From NCBI GenBank assembly GCA_011947345.1, contig JAAVTG010000001.1, positions 186,001-250,000 of the forward strand: 64,000 nucleotides of DNA. Reading direction: 5' to 3'. Shown here piece after piece: positions 32,540 to 43,098 of the stretch. The notes beneath the pieces are model-generated. The model had not been told where the DNA came from and made no database searches. It worked only from the letters and a program-made list of their open reading frames with translations. The DNA comes from Phytophthora quininea (taxonomy: Eukaryota; Oomycota; Peronosporomycetes; Peronosporales; Peronosporaceae). Positions within the stretch are counted from its first letter, which is position 1. The number at the start of each line of letters is the position of its first letter. Position numbers and translations under genes: made by a program.

Positions 32540-33521
32540 ACAAACCTTCGTGAAGTGAGTGTTCAGGCCAACAGAAACTGCTGCACATGATCCTTCGCGT
32601 TGCGTTCGCCCTTCTCGATCTGCAGGCAAGCGTTCCTCGCGTACCCATTCAAGCGATTCAGGTAGTCGCATAGGTGCTCCGTTCGATTTCTTCTGGCCAA
32701 ATAATAGCGCGCCTGGGCTGGTTGAGCGAACTGCGAGCAGTAATAACTCACGAACTCCTGGCTCAGCAGCTTCCACTTCCGGCGAGTCTTCTTCGGGGTT
32801 GACGGAACCAATGGATGGCACCGCCGCGAAGGCTCAGCTCGAAAACGAGACACCACAAGTCCAGCGGGGTCCTAGCTCCCTTCATCTCGTACACAAACGT
32901 CTTCAACCACTGAATAGATTTCTCGTTCTTGTTTCTTTTTCCATCAAATGGCTTGATCCGGTCGAGCGACTTGTGAGATACTATTTCAAGCTTCGGTTGC
33001 GAATCCTCGACGTCACATCTGGACAGAGACTTCACCTGGCGAGTCAACTTGTTACGTGGGTCGTCATCGGCCGCTATGTGGTCGAAAGAGTCGCCGTCGC
33101 TGTCTGACGAAGATTCGTCTCGACAAATGTAGCCATCAGACGATCGCCGCAAATGGCTCGGGCTCGGACGACTCTGCTTGGCCGATGAAGCTTCGCGTTT
33201 GGCGGCCAGGCGTCGGGAACGGCTTGTAGAACGTGTTGTCGCCATGTGCGAATCTTGAAAGTACGCCGAACCTTCGGCAGCGGCGAAGATATTCGCGTCA
33301 GCATCCATCACCTTCCTTGGTGTCTCCAGCAGGGGAGCTCCCGACTGATCCTGCATTTCAACCATCGCCCGGCTCACAGGCTTCCTTCCTGTGTCGATAC
33401 CGCTTCCGAAGACGTCGCCGCTTTTCACGTTCTCTTTGTGCAATTTGGAACTGGTTATTGACCACTGGTTTTCGTATGAAAGAGCCTGTGCGGGTCTTTG
33501 CATACAGCTACGCAAATACAA
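32540..33521 (-). mobile_element. Ty3/Gypsy retrotransposon gag fragment
   Basis: A 252-residue minus-strand frame and its frame-shifted continuation to 32540 match the gag capsid region of Phytophthora Gypsy elements: IKPFDGKRNKNEKSIQWLKT, then LDLWCLVFELSLRGGAIHWF, a shifted WKLLSQEFVSYYCSQFAQPA, and CDYLNRLNGYARNACLQIEK. The zinc knuckle, protease and reverse transcriptase are missing. It is a truncated, inactive copy lying 170 bp upstream of the ankyrin-kinase gene. Confidence 0.7.
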
Positions 33522-33692
33522 GTACAGTACACAAAGGTTACAGGTTTTGTCACGGAAAACGCTCTTCTATTGAGGTGTCCAACGGTAACGTTTTGTTGCA
33601 ATTTAGCGTTCCAGTCTCAATATTTCTGAAATCCGGTTCTTATTATTCGACCACCGAGATCTACTTCACGATGACTTCGTCAGTTCATTGCG

Positions 33693-36600
33693 ATGGAATT
33701 GTTTGGGGTTTGTGCAAGGGGTGAGATGGAGGAAGTTCGGCGGTTGGTGGGGAAGGAGCAGCTTTGGATGCTGCGGATGCCTACGGGAGGACGGCGCTGA
33801 TGTTTGCGAGTGAGTATGGTCAGGAGGAGGTGGTGCAGCTTCTGCTAGAGCAAGGGGCAGCAATCGACAAGAGAGATGCGCAAGGAGGGCCGGCCTTGAT
33901 GTATGCAGCTCTGTGGGGCCATCTCGAGATTGTCAAGCTGCTCGTGGACAAAAGTGCGGATATAAACGCCATCTCTAGCTACGGCAGTTCCCCTTTGTGG
34001 ATCGCTGCTGTGAATGGCCATGTGGATGTGGCGCTTTGGCTCGCTGAGGCTGGAGCTGCCGTGGATGTGGGGAAGCTGCCGGAGCGATCAGAGCAGCTCG
34101 AGATCGAGACTGCTGTGCAAGGGATGGACGGCACCACTGCGCTGATGCTACTCTGCGGCTCGGAGAGCGCTGGTAGTGACGCTATCCGACGCTTTATAGA
34201 GCTGGGGGCGGCTGTCAACGCAGTCAACCGAGACGGCAGAACGCCATTGATGAGTCTGTGTGGGTCTGGAATGGTTGACATGAGTACGGTGAAGCTGCTG
34301 GTTGAACATGGAGCTCAAGTTAAGGCAGCAGACAGCGCAGGAAGAACGGCATTGATGTATCTATGTCAGGCAGCAGCTGACGAAGATGTTCTTAGGCTTC
34401 TCGTTGAGGACTTTGGAGCTGACGTTGAGCCGGTGGATGACTCTGGAATGACTGCGTTCAAACTTATGTGCCAATCTGGGAAGGTGAACATCGATATTGT
34501 GAAGTTGTTCGCCAGACATGGTGCCGATGTGACTGGCAAGAAGCGTGGCTGGCTGCCGTTAATGACTCTGTGCCAAGCACCCGACATCGACACGAACGTT
34601 GTGAGGCTTCTTGTGGAGATTTCGGTGTCGATGTCAACGCAGTTAATGCCAATGGCTGGACGGTGCTGATGCAACATTGCTGTGGGAAGCCTCAAGCGGA
34701 CGTTGTGAAGCTCTTGGTGGCAAATCTTGGGGTTGATGTGAACGCCACAGACATGAACGGATGGACTGCTTTGATGCATCTCGCTAGCTCGGGACAGCCT
34801 AACGCTGAGATTGTCAAACTGTTAGTAAATCTTGGAGCGGAGGTTGATGCAGCGGATCATTATGGAAGGACTGCTTTGATGTACTTGTGTCGGAGGAGAT
34901 CCGTCGAGGCCGACGCTATCAAGACTGTCAAGGCTCTTGTGAAAGACTGTCGAGCAAATACCAATGCGGTCGATAAGAACGGGTGGACCGTCTTGATACA
35001 TGCTTGCAAAGGAGGCAACTGGGGACTTCTCAGGGTATTGGTGGAGAGCCTGGGAGCGGATGTCAACAAACACGACAATGAAGGACAAACACTGTTGATG
35101 AAGCTCTGTCAAATAAAGGGAATTGGGTCAGACGCCGTGAACTTCTTGATGACGGAACTAGGAGCCAACATCAACGATGCAGACGATATCGGAAGATCTC
35201 CTTTGATGCATCTCTGCTGCTCTGAAGAGGCCAACGCCGACGATGTGAAACTTCTGGTAGTCGATCTCGGTGCAGACGTCAATGCGGTGGATAAACTCGG
35301 AAGAACAGCTCTGATGCATCTCTGTCGATCCGAGAACGCGGAAGCAGCGTTTGTCAGGGTTTTGGCGGAGCAACTCGGCGCAGACGTGAACGCTGTAGAC
35401 AACGATAAGCGGACGGTACTAATGCATCTTTGCAGCGAGGAGCATCCATACAGTATGGAGGGGGCACTCGCCGACGTAGTGAAGCTGCTAGTCGACCAGT
35501 TTGGGAGTGATGTGAACGCACAAGACCACAAGGGTAAAACTGCACTCATGCTCGCCTCAAAGGTGGGAAATGCGGAAGTAGTGCAGTCGCTATTAGCCTT
35601 TAAGTCCGACACTGCAGCAACTGATATTTCCAAGCGATCAGCTCGAGATTATGCTGTCCGACAAGGGCACAGACAAGTCCAAGAACTGTTTTTGCCATAT
35701 ATTAGTCAAGATCAACTGGGCGTAGGGATTTCCGACCAAGAATCTTCTGAGTGGAATATTTTCGCAACTGAAATTGAAGTTGGCGATTTTGAATCGACCA
35801 GAGACGTCGGTGGGGATTTTCTCGGGTCTTGGCTCGATTCTGAAGTGACGATCAAGCTCTGGGTGTCTAGTGTAGGGAGAGATGTGACGTTCGAGGAGCA
35901 GGTCGATCGATGGTTTTCGCTTCGCCACCCGAATATTCAAAAACTGTACGGAGCAGTACACAAAGGCTACAGTTTGTTTGTGTGCGAGCACATGACGGGT
36001 GGATCCTTACGAGAGTTTGTCGAAAGAAATCCAAACATTTATAGTATTGACCGAGCAGGTTTCTTGCGATTCTTGTACGAAGCGGCTCTCGGTTTGCAAT
36101 TCCTGCACGAGAGGAGTAGTCCACGGAGACATTCGGCTGGAGAATGTACTAATCGGTGGAGACCAAGTAGCCAAGCTTTCAAATGTGTCGACTGACGCTG
36201 GAAGGAAAACAATGGCGTCGGATGTATTCGATTTTGGGAAATGTCTTGATGAAGTTCTTACCATCTACGACGGGCTGGCTATTCAGGAGGAGGGTCAACT
36301 CCTGGCAGCCGAAATGTGTCGCGACAATGCTGAAGAGCGATGCATGATTGCCACTGCCGTCAGCCGATTGAAACACTTCGTCGAGAAGGAAGCTGAAATC
36401 GAACCCCAGCAAGAACCGATGACGTCTAGCGACGAGATTGAATTGAAGCTGCAGGATATTCAAGACATTGTTGACGATTGTGACAACGAAATCTTCAGCG
36501 AGCTGTTTGATATTCTAGAAGCTGTATGCCACGGCATCGTCGGCTCAAACCCCGTCATAACGGAGCACATGTGCGACGATATGTTGGACGTTCTCAATAG

Positions 36601-38179
36601 CATCCAAGACGCTATCGAGCAGCAATACTCCCGATCAAATGTTGCTATTCAACAGCTGTCTTCCAGTCGCGCGAGCAGCTCATCGTTGGACTTCTTTCGC
36701 AAGCAGCTGGAGCGCTTGATTAATCTGGCAGACTCGTCGGCGGATCTGTATCATGAGTTGGATAAGCGCTGGGGAAAGTTGCGTGCACGACAAATGGATC
36801 TGTTCGTGTCCGAGGTGGACCAAACACTGACACTACTCCAACCAGCCAGCAGGGAGGAGTTGGTGACGTTGCTGTTTCGAGAGCTACAGAACGAGAGCTA
36901 TTCTCCTGTCCAACACAACATAATTCAAAAAGCGTATGACGAGATAGTCGCCAACCAATCCGGAGACGTACTGAAATCTCTTCCAGAGTGGTTCATTGGA
37001 TGGTACGAGCTGGAAAACGAGTCAGTATTTGCTCGCGGCGGCTTTGGCGAAGTATCGCGAGCCAAGTGGCTTAACTCGGATGTGGTCGTTAAGCGGATGC
37101 TCTTGGATGAAGCACCTGACCGAGACAGTTATCGGAATGAGCAGCGCCAAATGTTCCAGCACGAGATAGCCCTTTGGTTTGCACTCAACCACCCACACGT
37201 GGTGAAGTTGTTTGGCGGTTGCCACATTGGGGCCCCATTCTTCGTCTGCGAGGAAGCCAAGCTTGGATCATTGGATAAATATCTAAAGAACCATCCGGAC
37301 GAGGTGTGGCACAAACTGCACGAGGCTGCGTTGGGACTCGAGTATCTTCACGTGCGTGGCATCATCCATCGGGACTTAAAGTGCGATAACATTCTTGTGG
37401 GCAGCGACGGCAAGGCAAAGTTGACGGACTTTGGGCTGAGTGCCTCAATAAACTCAACAGAGCAGGGTGGTTCGACGGGGGCAGTTCGTTGGGTGGCCCC
37501 GGAATGTTTAAATGGCAACGATACGAGCTACAGCTCGGATATTTTCTCGCTGGGTATGTGTGTCATCCAAGCTGTGAGCGGGGCTTTGCCGTGGGGAAAT
37601 CACTTGAATAATGAAGTGGTGAGGTATCGTGTGCGACAGGGAGAGCTCCCTCCGCGACCAGATGAATTCACAGATGCCCAATGGCAATTAGTGGAGGATA
37701 TGTGCAGGTTCGATCCAGCCCAGCGGATGCACATTTTGGTGGTTGTCCAGCGTCTGAAACAATTTGCTTACGGTCCAAAGGCGGTGATTCCGTCGCCTGA
37801 AGTTTCAATTCCAGTGAAACGGGAAGATTCTGCGATTCAAGAGATGAAACACACTCTTTCGCTACAACAGAGAGACGCTGCCAAGTATGTGACCTGCCAA
37901 ATTTACGATCACTTGGTCGCCCGCCTCGAGGATATCAATGCTAGCGAGCAAGGGGGCGATCTAAAGGTCAAACTCAACGCGATCGTGTTATCGGCTGGTG
38001 ATGCGGTGGCGAGATTGCAGGCGAGTCATTCGACCATTGATGGCGTCAAGACGGCCTTTCGAGGGTTTTCACTGCACCGCGAGATCGATCGTGTACTGGC
38101 GGAATACTTCGTTACGCCTGGAAACACTGTACACCAGTGGAAGGAGAAGTGCTCGACTTTGTTGGACGGTTCAAACTAG
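33693..38179 (+). CDS. Ankyrin-repeat protein with tandem pseudokinase and TKL kinase domains
   Basis: Predicted about 1,495 residues. Eighteen ankyrin repeats (33750-35700) are followed by a first kinase-like domain (about 35750-36290) in which K is kept (VTIKLW), but HRD is HGD (VVHGDIRLENVLIG) and DFG is replaced by LSN, so it is probably a pseudokinase. An acidic helical linker follows (36420-36960). A complete kinase domain comes last: glycine loop FARGGFGEVSRA, VVVKRM, IIHRDLKCDNILV, KLTDFGLSA, WVAPECL and SSDIFSLGMCV. The HRDLK and APE contexts fit tyrosine-kinase-like Ser/Thr kinases. A helical tail ends at 38179. The start at 33693 matches that of the paralogous fragment at 44275. 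Frame breaks lie near 33750 and 34630 (one base missing each) and near 36112 (one extra base or two missing). The stop is 37 bp from the 3' end of the convergent effector gene. Confidence 0.85.
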
Positions 38180-38216
38180 TCCGTACGCAGACTCGAGAGA
38201 CTACGTTTTTACTAAG

Positions 38217-39083
38217 CTATCTCACTTCATCCGCGACTCGTTTGGCAAGCACAGCGAGGCGGTCCTGTCTCAAGTCGTACTTGGCGCGGTACTTGGTGAA
38301 GTCCTGGTATGAGTCGACGACAAGTTTGAATTTCCTTCGAAAACCCGATGTCAAGGCTCGATCGATATCGCCCGCGGTTCTTCCCATCGTATACCACTCG
38401 GTGAAGGGTTTCTCCACCTTGGCCAGGTCCTTGTTCTTGACATCGCGCTCGATCATTTCGAGGTCACGCATACGAAGCCAGCCGCCAAACGTTTTCCCAT
38501 ACCGGAGGTTCGTCCGGTACTGGTTGTAGGCCAGCAGGACTTCCTTGTTTGCCGCAAAGCTTTTCGAGAGTCTGGAGACAATGGCATTGGACACGGCTTC
38601 GTTCTCACTCCACGACTTGAACACTTCGGCTTGTCTGCGGGTGTCACGCATGGTCCATTCGATGTTGCCCCGGGTGGTCTCCGCCCTTGCAAGAGCGTTG
38701 TCCCGGACACTGTGCGCCTTGAAAGCTCTGATGACCTCCGCATTATCCGCGTTCTTGGACAACGCCTTCAAGACGTTTGTCGAGAGCGCTGGATATTTTC
38801 CCCAGGACGTGAACAGTTTGTCCATCTTGGTGGCGTCCGCCAGGGCGCTATTGATTTTGGTCGGATTGACCAGCTCTTCGAGTTTCTTGGCGTCGAACGC
38901 TCTCTCTTCAGAAGAGTTATCCACCTCGTTGTCCTCATTCAGATTCCTTGTACCATGATTTCGTGTCGACTGAATGAAGTTGTTCCGGAGCATTGGAGTA
39001 CTCGAACCCGTGGTCGCCACAGCCAATGTGTCGAAGATGAAAAGAACCGAGACGACGATGAACAAGGTCGAGCACTCACGCAT
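38217..39083 (-). CDS. WY-type RXLR-like effector A
   Basis: An intact 288-residue secreted protein. Residues 1-22 are a signal peptide. RNLN at 46-49 is a degenerate RXLR (last Arg replaced by Asn) and EER is present at 59-61. The long helical C-terminal part has Trp/Tyr signatures of repeated WY modules (LFTSWGKYPAL, VFKSWSENEAVSNAIV, VLLAYNQYRTNLRYGKTFGG, PFTEWYTMG). Such effectors act within host plant cells; no target can be inferred. Two paralogues lie at 43095 and 44732. An upstream ATG at 39116 is in frame, but the start at 39083 gives the better signal peptide. The 5' 167 bp of this gene lie inside the left arm of the large inverted repeat. Confidence 0.85.
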   Translation of the reverse strand: MRECSTLFIVVSVLFIFDTLAVATTGSSTPMLRNNFIQSTRNHGTRNLNEDNEVDNSSEERAFDAKKLEELVNPTKINSALADATKMDKLFTSWGKYPALSTNVLKALSKNADNAEVIRAFKAHSVRDNALARAETTRGNIEWTMRDTRRQAEVFKSWSENEAVSNAIVSRLSKSFAANKEVLLAYNQYRTNLRYGKTFGGWLRMRDLEMIERDVKNKDLAKVEKPFTEWYTMGRTAGDIDRALTSGFRRKFKLVVDSYQDFTKYRAKYDLRQDRLAVLAKRVADEVR

Positions 39084-39375
39084 GGCAACTTTGGGCGTTT
39101 GTGCGAATGCAAGCATTAACGCGTGGTTTACGGACAGAAGCAGCGCATGGATGTGTTAACCTTGCTGGGTGGTCAACGAGGATCTCTGGTTGACCACCGT
39201 CGATCCGAATGCCATGGTTGCTGCTGATCTCATGATGTTGCCCGCGCGCTGGACAGGTCGGTTGCTTTATCACTATGCGTCTGGGCCATTTTGTCCATGT
39301 CGCTGCAAATGTGGCAGCTTGGATCACTAGCAGCAATGCAGTCATCGCGACAAGTGGTCAACAATCCCTAGCAAG

Positions 39376-39391
39376 TTTTTTTTTTTTTTTT
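39376..39391. repeat. T16 tract in left arm
   Basis: Sixteen T in a row, paired with an A18 tract at 42609-42626 in the right arm; it lies about 260 bp beyond the OYE stop codon in both arms. Confidence 0.9.
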
Positions 39392-39647
39392 CTTGGCGGA
39401 AACGGAGCTACTCGACCTTCGAACGTGCCCAGTACTTCTGACGGATCAGCGGCGCTGGATAGATGGTTGGTGTCGATAGGCAACACCGAAATCCGACAAA
39501 ATACCGGAGGCGGGCGGTTGGGATCGCCGAGACATGGATGTATTTGCGGACAAAAAATCAAAGACAAAGTAAGAGCAAGCTGTCATGGACAAAGTGTTCA
39601 ATGGTGTAGAAGTCAAAGCCCCGCGATCTAATCACTGCCAGGCCTAC

Positions 39648-40836
39648 TTAGGACTCCCACACGTAGTTCGTCGAGCGAACGCCCTTGTCCTCCTCACCCA
39701 AGAACGGGTAGTCTGTATAGCCTGCCTCCACCGTATTGCCCGGCTGCAGGTAGAACGTCTTGCTGTCGTACGGAGTCAGCTCGGAGCCGACACGCAGCCG
39801 CTCCACGAGGTCCGGGTTCGAGATGAAGTCTCGTCCGAACGCCACGAGGTCGGCCGCGCCGTCCTCGACGATCTCCATGGCGCTGGCACGGTCGAAACCC
39901 GCGGCCGTGATCAGCACCCCGTTGTAGATGCTGCGGAAGTGGCGCGCCACGCCCGTCTTGGGCACGCCGGCGTTGTCCGCGTGCATGCCGCGACGCTCGA
40001 TGACGTGCAGGTAGGCCAGGTCGTAGTCGTTGAGCTTGTTGACGACGTAGCCGTACGTCTCGGTTGGGTTGGAGTCCTTGCAGCCGAAGGTCTCACCGAA
40101 CGGTGACAGGCGGATGCCCACTTGGCTCGACGGCAGGCTGGACAGCACGGCCTCGACCACCTCGAAGATGAGGCGCGCGCGGTTCTCGATGCTGCCTCCG
40201 TAGCGGTCGGTGCGCGTGTTGACGCTGTCGCACAGGAACTCCTCGAGCAGGTATCCGTTGGCGGCGTGGATCTCGACGCCGTCGAAGCCCGCGGCGATGG
40301 CGTTCTCGGAGGCGCGCTTGTAGTCGGCGACGACGGTGGGGATCTCGGCGACGTCGAGCGCGCGCGGGTGACGTAGTCCTTGCGGCCCTCGCTGGTGACG
40401 GCGTGGCTCTTGACGTTGTCCATGCTGGTGGCACTGGAGGACACCGGGAGCTGGTTGCCGGGCTGGTTGAGCGGGTGTCCGACGCGGCCCGTGTGCCAGA
40501 GTTGCGCGAAGATCTTGCCGCCCTTGTCGTGCACGGCCTTGGTGACGGGCTTCCAGCCGTCGATCTGCGCCTTGTCGAACAGGCCGGGGGCGCCGAAGTA
40601 GCCGCGCGCCGTGGGGCTGATGTTGGTGGCCTCGGAGCAGGCCGCCGTCGGTGGCGCGCTGCTGGTAGTACTCGATACCCGGGGGAGTGCACGCCGGCGT
40701 CACCGGTGCGGACGCGGGTGAGCGGGGCGAGGGCAACGCGGTGCTTCAGTTGCACGGGATGCTTCTTGCCGCCGAGCGTGATGGCCGAGAAGAGCTTGGG
40801 CGTGGTGGAGGCGGTCATGGAGGCGGTGGGGGCCAT
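39648..40836 (-). pseudogene. Old yellow enzyme, disrupted copy
   Basis: Inverted copy of the intact gene at 41155-42351. By direct comparison it lacks 2 bp near 40681, 5 bp near 40637 and 1 bp near 40371, each of which breaks the frame. All catalytic segments are otherwise present in pieces, including the substrate-binding HAAN block. Either this copy is a fresh pseudogene or the losses are assembly errors in a hard-to-assemble palindrome. The three losses fall within about 310 bp, and the rest of the copy is nearly identical to the intact one. Confidence 0.8.
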
Positions 40837-40978
40837 GGCTGGGGAGGTAGGTTGGAGGTGGTGGTTGGTCACTTGGAGGAAATGCAATTGTGAGCGAGGT
40901 AGGATCGCGGTGAGCAGCATCGGCGACTAGAAGACTGCGCTAGCTGGGCGGTATTGCGTCAAACTCGTTGATGTCGTT

Positions 40979-41038
40979 GAGTTCGTCAACTTCGACATGA
41001 GTGTCTCAGCAGATCGATCACTAAAATGAACCGTCACA
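40979..41038. promoter_or_regulatory. Palindrome centre and shared divergent OYE promoter
   Basis: A spacer of about 60 bp separates the arms. The innermost arm bases (GCGTCAAACTCGTTGATGTC left, its inverse right) still pair with one mismatch. The two OYE start codons are 318 bp apart, so both copies share this promoter region and its symmetry should give them near-identical control. Confidence 0.6.
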
Positions 41039-41154
41039 CGACATCAATGAGTTTGACGCAAGCATGCCGGACTTGCTCCGTTGATCTTGTCCCTCGCTCA
41101 CAATTGCATTTCCTCCAAGTGACCAACCACCACCTCCAACCTACCTCCCCAGCC

Positions 41155-42351
41155 ATGGCCCCCACCGCCTCCATGACCGCCTCCACCACGCCCAAGCTCT
41201 TCTCGGCCATCACGCTCGGCGGCAAGAAGCATCCCGTGCAACTGAAGCACCGCGTTGCCCTCGCCCCGCTCACCCGCGTCCGCACCGGTGACGCCGGCGT
41301 GCACTCCACCCCGGGTATCGAGTACTACCAGCAGCGCGCCACCGACGGCGGCCTGCTCATCTCCGAGGCCACCAACATCAGCCCCACGGCGCGCGGCTAC
41401 TTCGGCGCCCCCGGCCTGTTCGACAAGGCGCAGATCGACGGCTGGAAGCCCGTCACCAAGGCCGTGCACGACAAGGGCGGCAAGATCTTCGCGCAACTCT
41501 GGCACACGGGCCGCGTCGGACACCCGCTCAACCAGCCCGGCAACCAGCTCCCGGTGTCCTCCAGTGCCACCAGCATGGACAACGTCAAGAGCCACGCCGT
41601 CACCAGCGAGGGCCGCAAGGACTACGTCACCCCGCGCGCGCTCGACGTCGCCGAGATCCCCACCGTCGTCGCCGACTACAAGCGCGCCTCCGAGAACGCC
41701 ATCGCCGCGGGCTTCGACGGCGTCGAGATCCACGCCGCCAACGGATACCTGCTCGAGGAGTTCCTGTGCGACAGCGTCAACACGCGCACCGACCGCTACG
41801 GAGGCAGCATCGAGAACCGCGCGCGCCTCATCTTCGAGGTGGTCGAGGCCGTGCTGTCCAGCCTGCCGTCGAGCCAAGTGGGCATCCGCCTGTCACCGTT
41901 CGGTGAGACCTTCGGCTGCAAGGACTCCAACCCAACCGAGACGTACGGCTACGTCGTCAACAAGCTCAACGACTACGACCTGGCCTACCTGCACGTCATC
42001 GAGCGTCGCGGCATGCACGCGGACAACGCCGGCGTGCCCAAGACGGGCGTGGCGCGCCACTTCCGCAGCATCTACAACGGGGTGCTGATCACGGCCGCGG
42101 GTTTCGACCGTGCCAGCGCCATGGAGATCGTCGAGGACGGCGCGGCCGACCTCGTGGCGTTCGGACGAGACTTCATCTCGAACCCGGACCTCGTGGAGCG
42201 GCTGCGTGTCGGCTCCGAGCTGACTCCGTACGACAGCAAGACGTTCTACCTGCAGCCGGGCAATACGGTGGAGGCAGGCTATACAGACTACCCGTTCTTG
42301 GGTGAGGAGGACAAGGGCGTTCGCTCGACGAACTACGTGTGGGAGTCCTAA
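41155..42351 (+). CDS. Old yellow enzyme family NADH:flavin oxidoreductase (OPR-like)
   Basis: An intact 398-residue protein, a normal length for the family. It is predicted to be an FMN-binding TIM barrel that reduces activated alkenes (enones) with NAD(P)H. Seen: HRVALAPLTRVR at the N-terminal strand, SEATNISPTARGYFGAPGLF, FAQLWHTGRVGHPLNQPGNQ, GFDGVEIHAANGYLLEEFLC with the His-x-x-Asn substrate pair, NTRTDRYGGSIENRARLIFE, ITAAGFDRASAM and VAFGRDFISNPDLVERLRVG for FMN phosphate binding. There is no signal peptide; a short Ser/Thr-rich lead (residues 1-15) precedes the barrel. A longer in-frame start at 41026 exists, but only the part from 41155 is conserved in both arms. Plant OPRs of this fold make jasmonate; whether this one acts on oxylipins or on xenobiotic enones cannot be told. 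Confidence 0.93.
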   Translation: MAPTASMTASTTPKLFSAITLGGKKHPVQLKHRVALAPLTRVRTGDAGVHSTPGIEYYQQRATDGGLLISEATNISPTARGYFGAPGLFDKAQIDGWKPVTKAVHDKGGKIFAQLWHTGRVGHPLNQPGNQLPVSSSATSMDNVKSHAVTSEGRKDYVTPRALDVAEIPTVVADYKRASENAIAAGFDGVEIHAANGYLLEEFLCDSVNTRTDRYGGSIENRARLIFEVVEAVLSSLPSSQVGIRLSPFGETFGCKDSNPTETYGYVVNKLNDYDLAYLHVIERRGMHADNAGVPKTGVARHFRSIYNGVLITAAGFDRASAMEIVEDGAADLVAFGRDFISNPDLVERLRVGSELTPYDSKTFYLQPGNTVEAGYTDYPFLGEEDKGVRSTNYVWES

Positions 42352-42608
42352 GTAGGCCTGGCAGTGATTAGATCGCGGGGGCTTTGACTTCTACACCATT
42401 GAACACTTTGTCCATGACAGCTTGCTCTTACTTTGTCTTTGATTTTTTGTCCGCAAATACATCCATGTCTCGGCGATCCCAACCGCCCGTCTCCGGTATT
42501 TTGTCGGATTTCGGTGTTGCCTATCGACACCAACCATCTATCCAGCGCCGCTGATCCGTCAGAAGTACTGGGCACGTTCGAAGGTCGAGTAGCTCCGTTT
42601 CCGCCAAG

Positions 42609-42626
42609 AAAAAAAAAAAAAAAAAA
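42609..42626. repeat. A18 tract in right arm
   Basis: Eighteen A in a row about 257 bp after the OYE stop. The length differs by two from the T16 partner in the left arm. Confidence 0.9.
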
Positions 42627-42918
42627 CTTGCTAGGGATTGTTGACCACTTGTCGCGATGACTGCATTGCTGCTAGTGATCCAAGCTGCCACATTTGCAGC
42701 GACATGGACAAAATGGCCCAGACGCATAGTGATAAAGCAACCGACCTGTCCAGCGCGCGGGCAACATCATGAGATCAGCAGCAACCATGGCATTCGGATC
42801 GACGGTGGTCAACCAGAGATCCTCGTTGACCACCCAGCAAGGTTAACACATCCATGCGCTGCTTCTGTCCGTAAACCACGCGTTAATGCCTGCATTCGCA
42901 CAAACACCCAAAGTTGCC

Positions 42919-43098
42919 ATGCGTGAGTGCTCGACCTTGTTCATCGTCGTCTCGGTTCTTTTCATCTTCGACACATTGGCTGTGGCGACCACGGGTTCGA
43001 GTACTCCAATGCTCCGGAACAACTTCATTCAGTCGACACGAAATCATGGCACAAGGAATCTGAATGAGGACATTGAGGTGGATAAGGAATGTGCTTAA
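42919..43098 (+). pseudogene. Effector A 5'-end copy, truncated by the inverted-repeat edge
   Basis: Contains the signal peptide and RNLN-type motif of effector A (identical apart from a few substitutions), then loses similarity at 43085, before EER, and ends at a stop 13 bp later. The sequence after the boundary belongs to the end of effector B on the other strand. No effector domain remains. Confidence 0.8.

Larger units (their letters stand above)
38917..40978. repeat. Left arm of ~2 kb inverted repeat
   Basis: Pairs with 41039-43085 in inverted orientation. By eye the pairing is about 99% outside indels. Paired coordinates sum to 82,002 at the outer edge and drift to 81,991 at the OYE start codons because of a few indels, then further in the promoter. 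The outer boundary lies inside effector A, at the base after GAGGTGGATAA. Confidence 0.85.
41039..43085. repeat. Right arm of ~2 kb inverted repeat
   Basis: Inverted match to 38917-40978. It carries the intact OYE gene, the A18 tract, and the first 167 bp of an effector A-type gene. The outer boundary at 43085 is followed directly by the 3' end of effector B on the opposite strand. Confidence 0.85.

Noticed and set aside
41098..41877. 259-codon open frame antisense to the OYE gene
   Set aside because: A composition shadow: high third-position GC in OYE removes antisense stops; the frame has Val/Ala/Asp-rich nonsense composition and no domain, and appears in the mirror copy only because the DNA is duplicated.
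39376..42626. OYE as a processed retrogene because of the A18 tract downstream
   Set aside because: The tract is 257 bp past the stop, the duplicated segment extends far beyond it into promoter and effector sequence, and no target-site duplication is seen; DNA-level inverted duplication explains the data.
42657..42926. 89-codon frame conserved in both palindrome arms
   Set aside because: Conservation is explained by the recent inverted duplication of the whole segment; the region is the promoter side of the effector and shows no protein features.
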